In this document: positions 55,222 to 63,205 of the stretch, piece by piece | Numbering within the stretch: position 1 is the stretch's first letter | Layout: every line of letters starts with the position of its first letter | Position numbers and translations under genes: made by a program | Assembly: GCF_000328685.1 (NCBI RefSeq) | Contig: NC_019974.1 | Coordinates: 248,001-312,000 of the forward strand | Length of the DNA stretch: 64,000 bases | Reading direction: 5' to 3' | From: Natronococcus occultus SP4 | GTDB taxonomy: Archaea > Halobacteriota > Halobacteria > Halobacteriales > Natrialbaceae | Notes under the pieces: model-generated | Databases searched by the model: none | What the model was told of the DNA's origin: nothing | Seen by the model: the letters and a program-made list of their open reading frames with translations, nothing else

Positions 55222-55551
55222 ATGAACGCTGCGATTGAGGAACTCGATCTGGAGCACGAACTGGTGCAGCTACTCGCCCGCGAAGCGGTTCGTGCCGCCA
55301 TGGCGACGCCGCTACAGGAACCGATCCTCGAAGGTGTCGAGGACGTCCTCGACGAACCAGTTGCGGCGCCGGACGGCGAGTCCGCGGCCGTTCGCGACGA
55401 GACGACGGACGAAGCGCCGATCGAGGACGAACCCGATCCCGAGACGTCCGAAAAGAGCGCACTCGCGAAGGCGACGCAGGGACTGACCGTCTTTCTCGTC
55501 CTGTTCGTCGTCCTCTACGTGGTGTTCAGACGGTTCTCGGGCGACGACTGA
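55222..55551 (+). CDS. Small tail-anchored acidic membrane protein
   Basis: 109 residues. Helical N-terminal part (LEHELVQLLAREAVRAAMAT), an acidic disordered linker, and a C-terminal helix LTVFLVLFVVLYVVFRRF with Arg after it, so the bulk should face the cytosol. No family recognised; similar one-helix proteins are common in haloarchaea. It is 50 bp after the amidase and may be co-transcribed with it. Confidence 0.62.
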   Translation: MNAAIEELDLEHELVQLLAREAVRAAMATPLQEPILEGVEDVLDEPVAAPDGESAAVRDETTDEAPIEDEPDPETSEKSALAKATQGLTVFLVLFVVLYVVFRRFSGDD

Positions 55552-55664
55552 GCGAGAGCGTGGCGTCGATTCTCGTCCCCGTTGCTTGACGTCTCGAACG
55601 ACGGCCACCGAGAACCGATTCATGGAGCGGTTCGTCACTCGAAGCGGAGATCCGACCGTTTCCG

Positions 55665-55784
55665 CTACACCACGAACGTCAGAACGAAGGCGCCCACCAC
55701 CACGATTCCGATCCAGAGGCCGAACACGATCGCCGCGTGCTTGCCAGTCAGTGCCTCACCGTCGAGGAACTCGTTCGTCTCCAT
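55665..55784 (-). CDS. Single-helix membrane micro-protein (39 aa)
   Basis: ATG is the complement of 55782-55784 and the stop is at 55665-55667. The sequence METNEFLDGEALTGKHAAIV leads into one hydrophobic helix (FGLWIGIVVVGAFVLTFVV). Clean codon usage, a charged N-terminus and isolation from other frames support a real gene. Function unknown; it is convergent with 55222-55551 and lies before uspA. Confidence 0.6.
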   Translation of the reverse strand: METNEFLDGEALTGKHAAIVFGLWIGIVVVGAFVLTFVV

Positions 55785-55903
55785 CAGTCGGTGCTGAGGA
55801 GGTCGTCGGTACTGAATTGTAACCCGATTCCCAGTTCACGGGAACCGTCGAAACGAGCGGTCGCCCCGCCGTTGGGCGCGAGGCGCTGACGGCGTTGCGG
55901 GCC

Positions 55904-56320
55904 TTACCGAACGACCGTTACCGGCACCTGTGCGCGTCGGACGACCTGCTCCGCGACGCTGCCCAGGAGGACCCGGGAGACGCCCTCGCGTCCGTGGCTT
56001 CCGAGGACGATCCCGTCGACGTCGTGTTCGCTTGCGTACTCGACGATTCCACGGGGTGGAGCGCCGACCATCGTCGCGGTCTCGAGCGTTCCGTCGTGGT
56101 CTGTGGCGAGCTCTCGTGCTGTCTCGAACAGCGCCTCGGCTTTCTCCTCCTCGAGTTCGACGGCTCGCGGAAAGTTGTAGGGGGCGTCGCTGCGGTACGC
56201 GGAGACGGACGGGTTGACGACGTGCAGGATCGTGAGGTCGGCCTCCGGAAACGTCTCGAGGGCGTGTTCGAGAGCCGTGAGCGCCGGCTCGGAGTCATCG
56301 AGCGGGACGAGTATCTTCAT
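55904..56320 (-). CDS. Universal stress protein (UspA family)
   Basis: 138 residues. UspA fold: MKILVPLDDSEPALTALEHA at the start, ADLTILHVVNP, and the ATP-binding end GIVLGSHGREGVSRVLLGSV followed by AEQVVRRAQVPVTVV. G-x2-G-x9-G(S) is intact (GSHGREGVSRVLLGS), so ATP binding is expected. Cytosolic stress protein, often a dimer. Single gene. Confidence 0.92.
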   Translation of the reverse strand: MKILVPLDDSEPALTALEHALETFPEADLTILHVVNPSVSAYRSDAPYNFPRAVELEEEKAEALFETARELATDHDGTLETATMVGAPPRGIVEYASEHDVDGIVLGSHGREGVSRVLLGSVAEQVVRRAQVPVTVVR

Positions 56321-56749
56321 ACGAAACCGTTCGACTCCCCGTCACATATACGGGGTCGTCCGTTCTCGGATGCTGGGAGACTGGAGCGTGGTTTCGGCTC
56401 CGGGGACTCTTCGGAGGAGAAAAAGACGGTTGTTCACGTCCCGCGCAGGGATTAACGATTCTTCACCGGCTACAGAACGACGCAGCTCCTGCCCAAATGC
56501 CACGACATAGCTACACTGCTCCCCCGTTTCGTACTTTTATTTCACGTCTGTCTCAACGGAACGAGTTGTTCGGTACGGGCCCGAGTGATCGCTGTCATCG
56601 TCAGGCCTGGCAGTCCCGATTCGGTTGCTGCATGAATGCCAGCAACTGCAACACTGTCACCAGGTAACTACTTGCAGTTTCTCGTGGGAGTCTCACGCCC
56701 ACTCTCAACGAAACCAGTTCACTACTGGACGGAGGAGGGGTGAGTACCA
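56321..56749. other. 429-bp intergenic stretch, no gene seen
   Basis: No CDS, tRNA or strong repeat recognised. It probably holds the promoters of uspA (minus) and of the DUF1326 gene (plus). The small TTGCTGGCATTC inverted-repeat-like segment around 56623-56646 is weak. Confidence 0.45.
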
Positions 56750-57355
56750 ATGACACAAGACTGGAACCTCAAAGGAAACTTCATCGAAGCGTGCAACTGT
56801 TCGGTACCTTGCCAGTGTTTGTGGTGGGAACCAGCAGATGACGGTGGGTGTACTGTCGCTCTGTTCTGGAACATCGAAGAGGGGACGTACGGAGACGTCT
56901 CCGTAGACGGGCTGGGGGCAGGACTCCTTCTCATAGACGAGGGAGTTCTCCTCGAAGGCGGGTGGCGCGTGGTTCTCGTAATCGACGCCGCCGCTGACGA
57001 AGAGCAAGCCGAGGCGCTCGAAACCATCTTCTCCGGTCAGGCCGGCGGGTTGTTCGAAGCCGCCGCGCCGCTGATCGATACTGTTGAAGACAGCGTCGTC
57101 GTGCCGTTTTCCTACTCGGCAGCGGATGGTCACCTCTCGTTCAGTGCCGGCGATATCGTCACCATCGAGACTGACAGCGCTGCTGGCTTCGGAGACGAGC
57201 AGGGATCGGTGTCCCCTCACCCGTTCGTTCCACCAGCGGAAACAGCAAACACTGGAAAGACGACCGAAGCGACTGTTTCCTTCGACAACGACTTCTCGTG
57301 GGATGTCAGCGGCAACAACTCGTACTTCAGCGAGTTCGAGATGGCGAACACCTGA
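56750..57355 (+). CDS. DUF1326 domain protein
   Basis: 201 residues. The DUF1326 signature is at the N-terminus: WNLKGNFIEACNCSVPCQCL with a Cys cluster (CNC...CQC) that should bind metal. The body is beta-rich with a DUF1326-typical VVLVIDAAADEEQAEAL region. No signal peptide. DUF1326 genes are commonly paired with a DUF2182 membrane protein, as here (20 bp downstream), suggesting a metal-handling unit. Confidence 0.88.
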   Translation: MTQDWNLKGNFIEACNCSVPCQCLWWEPADDGGCTVALFWNIEEGTYGDVSVDGLGAGLLLIDEGVLLEGGWRVVLVIDAAADEEQAEALETIFSGQAGGLFEAAAPLIDTVEDSVVVPFSYSAADGHLSFSAGDIVTIETDSAAGFGDEQGSVSPHPFVPPAETANTGKTTEATVSFDNDFSWDVSGNNSYFSEFEMANT

Positions 57356-57374
57356 CTCAGTATCTCCCACGAAT

Positions 57375-58169
57375 ATGCCAACACACGAACCGAGACGGGG
57401 AGTTTTCACCGTTCGTCAGCTTCCGCTCATCGCCATCGTTATGTACGTGATCGCACTCGGTGCGTGGGTCGCAGTTCTCTGGCGGTGGGTGCCGATGCCG
57501 GGAGGGGAAGGAATGGACATGCAGATGTCCGATCCGGGTGTCCCGGAGGCAATGGCACTTGGGCAGGGCGCTGTCGGCATCGGACTCTATCTGGTCATGT
57601 GGGGAGTGATGATGATCGCCATGATGTATCCCTCGACGGTGCCGCTGTTTCGGCTGTACAACAGCACACTTCGGGAGCTGTCGACCCTCGCAAAAGCTGC
57701 CCGGCTGAGCACGTTGCTCGCGGTATATACCCTTGTCTGGACGCTCACCGGACTGGTCCCACTTGCGGTGAACTCGGCGGTTGCGATCGCTCCACTCGCC
57801 GGCAATCACGGCTCCCTTCTCTTCGGGGGCGTGTTGATACTCCTCGGTGGATACCAACTGTCTCCGTACAAGTACCGATGTCTAGATAACTGTCGATCCC
57901 CGTTCGGTTTTCTGATGAGCTATCACCGTCCGGGCGTCCGAGGCGCCGCGAGCATGGGCTTTCGGTTCAGTCTCTTCTGTGTCGGGTGCTGTTGGGCTCT
58001 CTTCGCGTTCATGGTCGTCGCCGGCTCGATGAACGTTCTCTGGATGGCGATTATCGCGGTGGTGCTTTCGCTCGAACGAACGGTTTCGTGGGGTCCACGG
58101 CTGGCCACAGCTGTTGGTATCCTCGCTGGTGTCGCCGGCATCGTTCTCATCGGGGTCACGATGATATGA
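57375..58169 (+). CDS. DUF2182 integral membrane protein
   Basis: 264 residues from ATG 57375. Six to seven helices. Conserved points: MGWGVMM-like MWGVMMIAMMYPSTVPLF, GGYQLSPYKYRCLDNCRSPF (Cys pair at the membrane edge) and FRFSLFCVGCCWALFAFMV. Met-rich loop GMDMQM and the cysteines suggest binding of copper or another soft metal. Pairs with the upstream DUF1326 gene, and may be involved in metal transport or maturation of a metalloprotein; this is inference. Confidence 0.87.
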   Translation: MPTHEPRRGVFTVRQLPLIAIVMYVIALGAWVAVLWRWVPMPGGEGMDMQMSDPGVPEAMALGQGAVGIGLYLVMWGVMMIAMMYPSTVPLFRLYNSTLRELSTLAKAARLSTLLAVYTLVWTLTGLVPLAVNSAVAIAPLAGNHGSLLFGGVLILLGGYQLSPYKYRCLDNCRSPFGFLMSYHRPGVRGAASMGFRFSLFCVGCCWALFAFMVVAGSMNVLWMAIIAVVLSLERTVSWGPRLATAVGILAGVAGIVLIGVTMI

Positions 58170-58269
58170 ACCCCGACACTCGCTACGCTATGCATATTTT
58201 TTACTGGATGGCATCCCACTAGTCTGGTAGTGGTCAGCGGCCCACAGTTGTCGCTGGTCACGGGCCGCG

Positions 58270-58338
58270 GTCAATCGGCCCTTGAAGTCAGGGATGCCGA
58301 CCCGTGAACGCCGAGAATCACTCGGTACGACGCGGTGA
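58270..58338 (+). pseudogene. Possible remnant of a TnpB (IS200/IS605) C-terminus
   Basis: In one frame the DNA reads VNRPLKSGMPTRERRESLGT followed by TR and a stop at 58336-58338. This resembles the end of haloarchaeal TnpB proteins, though I cannot verify it. Upstream sequence in the same frame is not clearly TnpB, so at most a short relic. It lies just left of the integrated element. Confidence 0.35.
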
Positions 58339-58490
58339 GTTCACTGACAAGCCCCGTGCCACCGTGCGCAGGGCAGTTGACACGAGCGGTGGCTCTCTCA
58401 CTCTCACCTACTGCCGCAACTCGTCGGTAGCCTCACTCTCAGGCCCTGCAGCTACAGCTCGTTCGTACGGTTGGTAACAAAACAACAAGA

Positions 58491-58560
58491 GCCTAGGCCG
58501 GGATTTGAACCCGGGCTCTCGTCGCCTGCGGCGGCAGAAGTACGCACTTAGGCCGTAAGC
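58491..58560 (-). other. tRNA 3'-end fragment, left attachment site of the integrated element
   Basis: On the minus strand the sequence ends with a perfect T-arm (CCGGG TTCAAAT CCCGG) and a 7-base acceptor strand CCTAGGC at 58491-58497. Before it lies a GC-rich piece with CGCC-GCA-GGCG, like a long variable arm (Leu/Ser type). No matching D-arm or 5' acceptor strand follows, so it is a 3' fragment only. This is what integration into a tRNA leaves at the host side; the intact tRNA should lie beyond the right edge of the window. Confidence 0.65.
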
Positions 58561-58587
58561 CCTTGAAGTTGCGACTTGCGGGTTCGA

Positions 58588-59595
58588 ATGCTCAAAGAAA
58601 CAACACCCGCCGAAGCGAAGGACCGATATCTTAGAGAGAAGCGCACACACGTTAGCCAAAAGACATTACACAACTACACTGCTGCGTTGAATGCGTTTGC
58701 CGATTGGTTGGTTAATAACGGGTACCTTGATATGCGAGACGTCGATAGCAACGTGATAGAACAATACAAAGATTACCGTTTGCAGAAGGTCAAGCCGATA
58801 ACTGCGCGTAACGATCTATGGACGATCAAGGGGTTCATACAAGCGTGTGAACGGTACCAAGCGGTTTCCCTTGGGACATATGACCTTGTGCAACCACCAC
58901 AAGTTAGGCCGGAAGACGAAATTTGTGACGATGTACTAACACGTGAGGAAGCACAAGCGATACTCGAGCATCTTGAAAAATTTGAGTACGCAAGTCTCCG
59001 TCACGTAATCGTCCTAATTCTCTGGAAAACGGGTATGCGGATTGGTGGATTGCGTGCACTTGATGTCGGGGACTTTGATGGCGATCGGCCAGCACTTGAG
59101 GTTCGGCATAGGCCGGAACAAGGAACGCCCCTCAAGAGACGACTAAATAGCGAACGTGACGTGCTACTTACCGACAGCGCGAGTGATGTGATACTTGATT
59201 ATCTCGACACTAGCCGACCTAGTGTCACGGACGACTATGGACGGAAGCCATTGATAGCAACGGATCATGGCCGTGCTGCACGTACAACTATCACTCGCCA
59301 TGTCTATGGATCGACCCGCCCTTGCTTCTATTCGAATAGTTGTCCTTTTGACGACAAACCCGATCCGGAGAATTGTGAAGCGACTAGTTGGAATATGGCA
59401 AGTAAGTGTCCGGGTTCGGTAAGTCCCCACGCCTTGCGGAGGGGGTATGTAACGGCGGCACGGAACGCGGGACAGCCCAAGGAGATCACAAGTGAGCGAG
59501 TGAACATGAGCGGGAAGATACTCGAGAAGCACTACGACAAAGGAACACACGACGAGAAGGCTGAACGTCGGAAAGAGTTCTTGAAGGACATATAG
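58588..59595 (+). CDS. int: Tyrosine recombinase / integrase of the mobile element
   Basis: 335 residues from ATG 58588. SAM-like N-terminal domain ~1-95 (VSQKTLHNYTAALNAFADWL) and a catalytic domain with Arg in KTGMRIGGLRALDVGDF (~150), HxxR in SPHALRRGYVTA (~280) and Tyr in ILEKHYDKGTHDEK (~317). A Cys/zinc-like insert (CFYSNSCPFDDKPDPENC) precedes the HxxR box, common in haloarchaeal integrases. It starts ~28 bp from the tRNA fragment and reads into the element, and its codons are AT-rich, unlike the host genes to the left. Confidence 0.93.
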   Translation: MLKETTPAEAKDRYLREKRTHVSQKTLHNYTAALNAFADWLVNNGYLDMRDVDSNVIEQYKDYRLQKVKPITARNDLWTIKGFIQACERYQAVSLGTYDLVQPPQVRPEDEICDDVLTREEAQAILEHLEKFEYASLRHVIVLILWKTGMRIGGLRALDVGDFDGDRPALEVRHRPEQGTPLKRRLNSERDVLLTDSASDVILDYLDTSRPSVTDDYGRKPLIATDHGRAARTTITRHVYGSTRPCFYSNSCPFDDKPDPENCEATSWNMASKCPGSVSPHALRRGYVTAARNAGQPKEITSERVNMSGKILEKHYDKGTHDEKAERRKEFLKDI

Positions 59596-59674
59596 ATGCC
59601 CACGCGGAATAGGAAAGAAGTGCTACGACAGCCCGAAACTCTTCTAATTAGAAGACCTTAAGTATTTAATACTT

Positions 59675-60640
59675 GTGCCATTTCACATGTGTTGGCAATG
59701 GATTCGTGACTTCTTACGAAATATGTGGTATGAAAAATACCTCTTGATTGCATGGTGCATTCCGATTTCCTTGTTGATTATTATCGTGCTTGAATATGTG
59801 GGAACGACCTCATTTGCAACCTACCAGACCCCATTTAGTTCCGACACTTTCGCACAAATTCTCGGTGCTGGCGGTTCTCTCTTATTAAGCTTCCTCCTTG
59901 TCATCTTATACCACAAGCAAGCTAAAATGCATCGTCAATCACATGAACCCCATCTTGTAGGTGAAATCGAATCAAAAGAAGTTGTGTCATCGGTTTTTTT
60001 AATAAAAAACACCGGCGATGGATATGCATATGATGTGTCTGCCGAATGGACGGTAGATGGGAGAACAAGAGAATGGAAAATATCAAGCCTTGCTCCCGGT
60101 GAGCAGTCTGAATTTCCGGTGCTGGTAGATGAAGATGATAATTGGATTTTGAACACGAATCTAATTGAGAAGAAATTGAATGATGGAAATCATGATACAA
60201 TAATTGAATGGAACACTACTTGCAAAAACCAATTTGGACGTACAATGAAGAATGATGGGTCGGTAGACTTTTTAATTCAGAGCAAAAGATCGGAAGCATC
60301 TGAAATATGGCAAAAAGAACCAATAGACGAAATAAGAAAATCGATCGATAATATAGAGGGGGACTTCAAAAAAATAAGGCGTGATACGCGAAAAAGAAGA
60401 AGAGAGACTAAGTGGGAAACAAGAAGCAAAAAGTCGCTACTCATCGGACAAATCATAGATGAATATGGGAGCATGGACATAGAGGAGTTAAGCTATCTTA
60501 CCGGTATTAAGGAAAGCTCACTGGAATATCGCCTTTCTGGACTAGAAGACGTAGGTGCCATAGAATTTAATGAAACCACGGGGAAAATTCGTCCCAAGCG
60601 ACCTGCTGCATCAAATCATTCTCTGGATGATTTCCTATGA
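59675..60640 (+). CDS. Element-encoded membrane protein with C-terminal HTH
   Basis: 321 residues from GTG 59675 (ATG at 59687 is equally possible and sits ~23 bp from an AGTATTTAATA box, as in leaderless genes). Two transmembrane helices (YLLIAWCIPISLLIIIVLEY and IGAGGSLLLSFLLVILY-like), a beta domain (VVSSVFLIKNTGDGYAYDVS), a Lys/Arg-rich coiled coil (KKIRRDTRKRRRETKWE) and a winged-helix end (MDIEELSYLTGIKESSLEYR). AT-rich codons. No family recognised. A membrane sensor that regulates transcription, or a superinfection/defence factor, are possibilities. Confidence 0.65.
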   Translation: MPFHMCWQWIRDFLRNMWYEKYLLIAWCIPISLLIIIVLEYVGTTSFATYQTPFSSDTFAQILGAGGSLLLSFLLVILYHKQAKMHRQSHEPHLVGEIESKEVVSSVFLIKNTGDGYAYDVSAEWTVDGRTREWKISSLAPGEQSEFPVLVDEDDNWILNTNLIEKKLNDGNHDTIIEWNTTCKNQFGRTMKNDGSVDFLIQSKRSEASEIWQKEPIDEIRKSIDNIEGDFKKIRRDTRKRRRETKWETRSKKSLLIGQIIDEYGSMDIEELSYLTGIKESSLEYRLSGLEDVGAIEFNETTGKIRPKRPAASNHSLDDFL

Positions 60641-60993
60641 AAAAGAACATTTTAGCGGAGGTGATGAAACAACAATATTGTGCAATTTGTTCTACTGGCG
60701 AAAGTATAACACACCGTATAGTACCATTAAGCGACGTAAACAAGCAACCGTTGCATATATGCCAAACTTGTTATGACGAAGAACTAATTAAAACTGGAAG
60801 CTCTTGTACTTATTGCGGTAAAATAGCTACATATGGCACTTGGAGGACGCGACGTTGGAATCAATTAGGTGGCGTTAACACAAAGGATATTACACGAGAA
60901 CCTCATCACCGGATATTGTGCGAAACACATTTTAATGAACTGCTGGAAGAAGTGAAATCCAGAGAAAGACAATCGAATATAAAAGACTTTTAA
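60637..60993 (+). CDS. Element-encoded multi-CxxC zinc protein
   Basis: 118 residues; ATG overlaps the upstream stop (ATGA), so translation is coupled. Cys pairs CAIC, CQTC, CTYC and one CETHF, with ITHRIVPL (His) between, form one or two zinc knuckles with an HNH-like layout, but the catalytic HNH residues are not clear. It is likely a nucleic-acid or protein-binding partner of the membrane protein just upstream. AT-rich codons and lysines mark foreign origin. Function unknown. Confidence 0.65.
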   Translation: MKKNILAEVMKQQYCAICSTGESITHRIVPLSDVNKQPLHICQTCYDEELIKTGSSCTYCGKIATYGTWRTRRWNQLGGVNTKDITREPHHRILCETHFNELLEEVKSRERQSNIKDF

Positions 60994-61363
60994 TTTTTAC
61001 CATGAAATCTTACTATTGGAAAATCACGCAAATTAGCTAACAATCTCTAATTTCGGAGTTTTTCGCTATCGGCGGAAGGGCAGCGGAATCATACTGGCAA
61101 GAACGGAATAGGTTGCTCCGGGTCGCTTCGCTCCCCCTTCGCTTTCGGGGCCGCTTCCGTCTATAACGAAACAATTCAGTTTACCTTTCTTATATTTCCT
61201 CGCTCCGGTCGCTTCGCTCCCTCCGCTCTTTGTATAGGTTACCCGGCCTTCGGCGAAGCCAATAACTTGCTCCGGGGTCGCTTCGCTCCCCCTCCGCTTT
61301 CTATACGGAAATATCGTCTATTGAATCCTAATAGGGAAAAGTTCCGAAGTAGAACTGCTAAAT
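60994..61363. repeat. 370-bp convergent intergenic region with three GCTCCGG-TCGCTTCGCTCC repeats
   Basis: Near-copies of (T)GCTCCGGGGTCGCTTCGCTC plus C-run and CGCTTT lie at 61114-61146, 61201-61228 and 61269-61301, separated by AT-rich DNA. The inverted repeat GGCTTCGCCGAAGGCC (61245-61260, other strand) recurs at 63343-63360. This is GC-rich repeat DNA inside an otherwise AT-rich element, between two convergent genes; it may act as a terminator. Confidence 0.65.
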
Positions 61364-63205
61364 CTACTCACCATCAAATATTACGTGTCCCTCTTTGCCG
61401 ATTTCAGTAAGCCGCTTACCGGACCAAAGATATGGCCTTACACTATCGTCGCATTTGAGATAGCCGTGATCCCGGAGCATGTTCAAGTGGTTCCGAACTT
61501 GGCGGTCAGTCACTTGCACCCCTTCGTGTTCTACTATATCCTCCACCGTCCATGTGTCTTGCCGCAGGTCCCGTATCGCGTCGAGAACCTTGTTCATTCC
61601 TTTCGACCATGTATGGATAGCGGGTAAGTTCTCGGCTCGTTCAACCCATTCGGGAAGGGCAGCGGTATGTACGTAGACCGTTGCTTGTTTGCCGTCCCGA
61701 CCAAATCGCATCACCGCTTGCAAGACTTCATTCTCACGCATCCCGTAGAGGACGTCGTTTGCGACGGAGTCTCCATAGTCGAGAGTCTTCCCGCGAGTTC
61801 CCTCTACCCGCTTAGCTGATTTGCCAGCGAGCGCGGCCCACATCTCAACGTATGGATCGCCATAGTGAGCACTCCCAATCACAATCCCAAGAGAAGTATC
61901 TTTGAACTTGTTAGAGCCTTTAAGATTCCCATAGTGCTCGGTATCCGTTACAAAGTTGGCTACTCCAAGTTGTTCGTATCTCTCGCGTGCAGTTTTTGTC
62001 GTAATGAGAACCGGAGATTGCTTTTCACGTTGTTTTATCGCCTTGATTAGGACTAAACCTTCTCTCTCATTGATACCCTTCCCATGACGGGCAGCGTAAG
62101 GTTTGAAGTGGTTCGTTGTTTGGATCACTCGCAATTTGAGGCACTCACTAACGTATGTTCGCCGTTCACGGTCGGTGAGCACTTGTTGGTGCTCGAGTTC
62201 AGACCCAAGGAGAAGTTCCCATTTCGGGACCGTGGGGGTTCCATCCAAAGCAACAACGCCCTTTGCTCCATCGAGCGCAGGCGGATTTAACATGTAAAGT
62301 ATGCTGTCACGGGAACTTCGGACGGCGGTACGACCATCTGATAGCCGAGTGTACTCCCATTCGTTCCTCAAATCTTCGGCCATCGCAACAGCGTAAACCA
62401 TAGCAGCAGCTTCGGTGTGAATTCTTGCATTTCGTCCTTCTACAATGCCTTTTGGATCACGCGAGAGCGTTGGGTTATACAACTCAAACAAAGTCTTTGT
62501 AGCTAACTGCCTGCGCCCGGTATACCGATTCTCCAGCAAATCCTCGAAATGCTCAAATGGAAGCATATCATCGCGCGAAAGGTAGTTGTTTATGGCTCGA
62601 GTTACCGCTCCCACCTCAAACTTCTCTAGAAAATCGTTTTCTGGAAACTCATCAAACACAATGTAACGTCCTTCCACACGATGTGGAACATAGGCGTGCT
62701 TGTAGTGGCCGATCAAAACGTCAACATCACTCTTGTTAGTGATCTGCCGGTTCGAGAGATAGGTGCACTCTCCGTTCTCCTGACAAGGGAGCTCCTTACT
62801 GAAGAGATCGAATGCTTCCTCATGGATCTCGGTTCCGGTTAATCCGGCCCCGTAGTATTGGCGCATATCCTTCCTCCACTTATCACCGTGGGTTCCATTT
62901 GCCGTCTCACAATCCCGATGGAATGAGGGAAGGTGATTATACGATAGATTTTGTTTTTCACACCACTCGGCGTACTGGTCATACATATCATATCGGGCTC
63001 CAAAGATCGTTAGCGGATTTCCCGTCTCAGCAGCCCACCGAATAACTCCCGAGCTCTTACCCATCGCCGGGAGTGCGTCAATTAATACGGGGTGATCAGC
63101 TCGAAAGCCATCGTCTATCGCTTCTTGGCAGCGTTCTCGAGCACTCTCTAGGGTTAATGTTGAAATGCTGGCTGAAGAGCTCTTATCTTGCTTTGTGGTA
63201 CCCAT
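61364..63205 (-). CDS. Helicase-like P-loop replication protein of the element
   Basis: 613 residues from ATG 63203-63205 (MGTTKQDKSSSAS). Walker A-like DALPAMGKSSG (~45-55), a Walker B/DExH-like IVFDEFPEND (~180), SF2-type later motifs (VVALDGTPTVP, VLITTKTARERYE, AVMRFGRDG) and a C-terminal winged helix (VEDIVEHEGVQVTDRQVRNH). Proteins of this layout are common in haloarchaeal proviruses and plasmids, where they are presumed replication proteins. AT-rich codons. The Walker A lacks the usual GxGK form (AMGKSS), as in some viral helicases. A TTG 8 codons upstream is an alternative start. Confidence 0.72.
   Translation of the reverse strand: MGTTKQDKSSSASISTLTLESARERCQEAIDDGFRADHPVLIDALPAMGKSSGVIRWAAETGNPLTIFGARYDMYDQYAEWCEKQNLSYNHLPSFHRDCETANGTHGDKWRKDMRQYYGAGLTGTEIHEEAFDLFSKELPCQENGECTYLSNRQITNKSDVDVLIGHYKHAYVPHRVEGRYIVFDEFPENDFLEKFEVGAVTRAINNYLSRDDMLPFEHFEDLLENRYTGRRQLATKTLFELYNPTLSRDPKGIVEGRNARIHTEAAAMVYAVAMAEDLRNEWEYTRLSDGRTAVRSSRDSILYMLNPPALDGAKGVVALDGTPTVPKWELLLGSELEHQQVLTDRERRTYVSECLKLRVIQTTNHFKPYAARHGKGINEREGLVLIKAIKQREKQSPVLITTKTARERYEQLGVANFVTDTEHYGNLKGSNKFKDTSLGIVIGSAHYGDPYVEMWAALAGKSAKRVEGTRGKTLDYGDSVANDVLYGMRENEVLQAVMRFGRDGKQATVYVHTAALPEWVERAENLPAIHTWSKGMNKVLDAIRDLRQDTWTVEDIVEHEGVQVTDRQVRNHLNMLRDHGYLKCDDSVRPYLWSGKRLTEIGKEGHVIFDGE

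Noticed and set aside
61114-61305. GC-rich triplicate repeat as a CRISPR or att site
   Set aside because: Only three imperfect copies with unequal AT-rich spacing between convergent genes; it resembles the CGCTTCGCTCC hairpin DNA common in haloarchaea.
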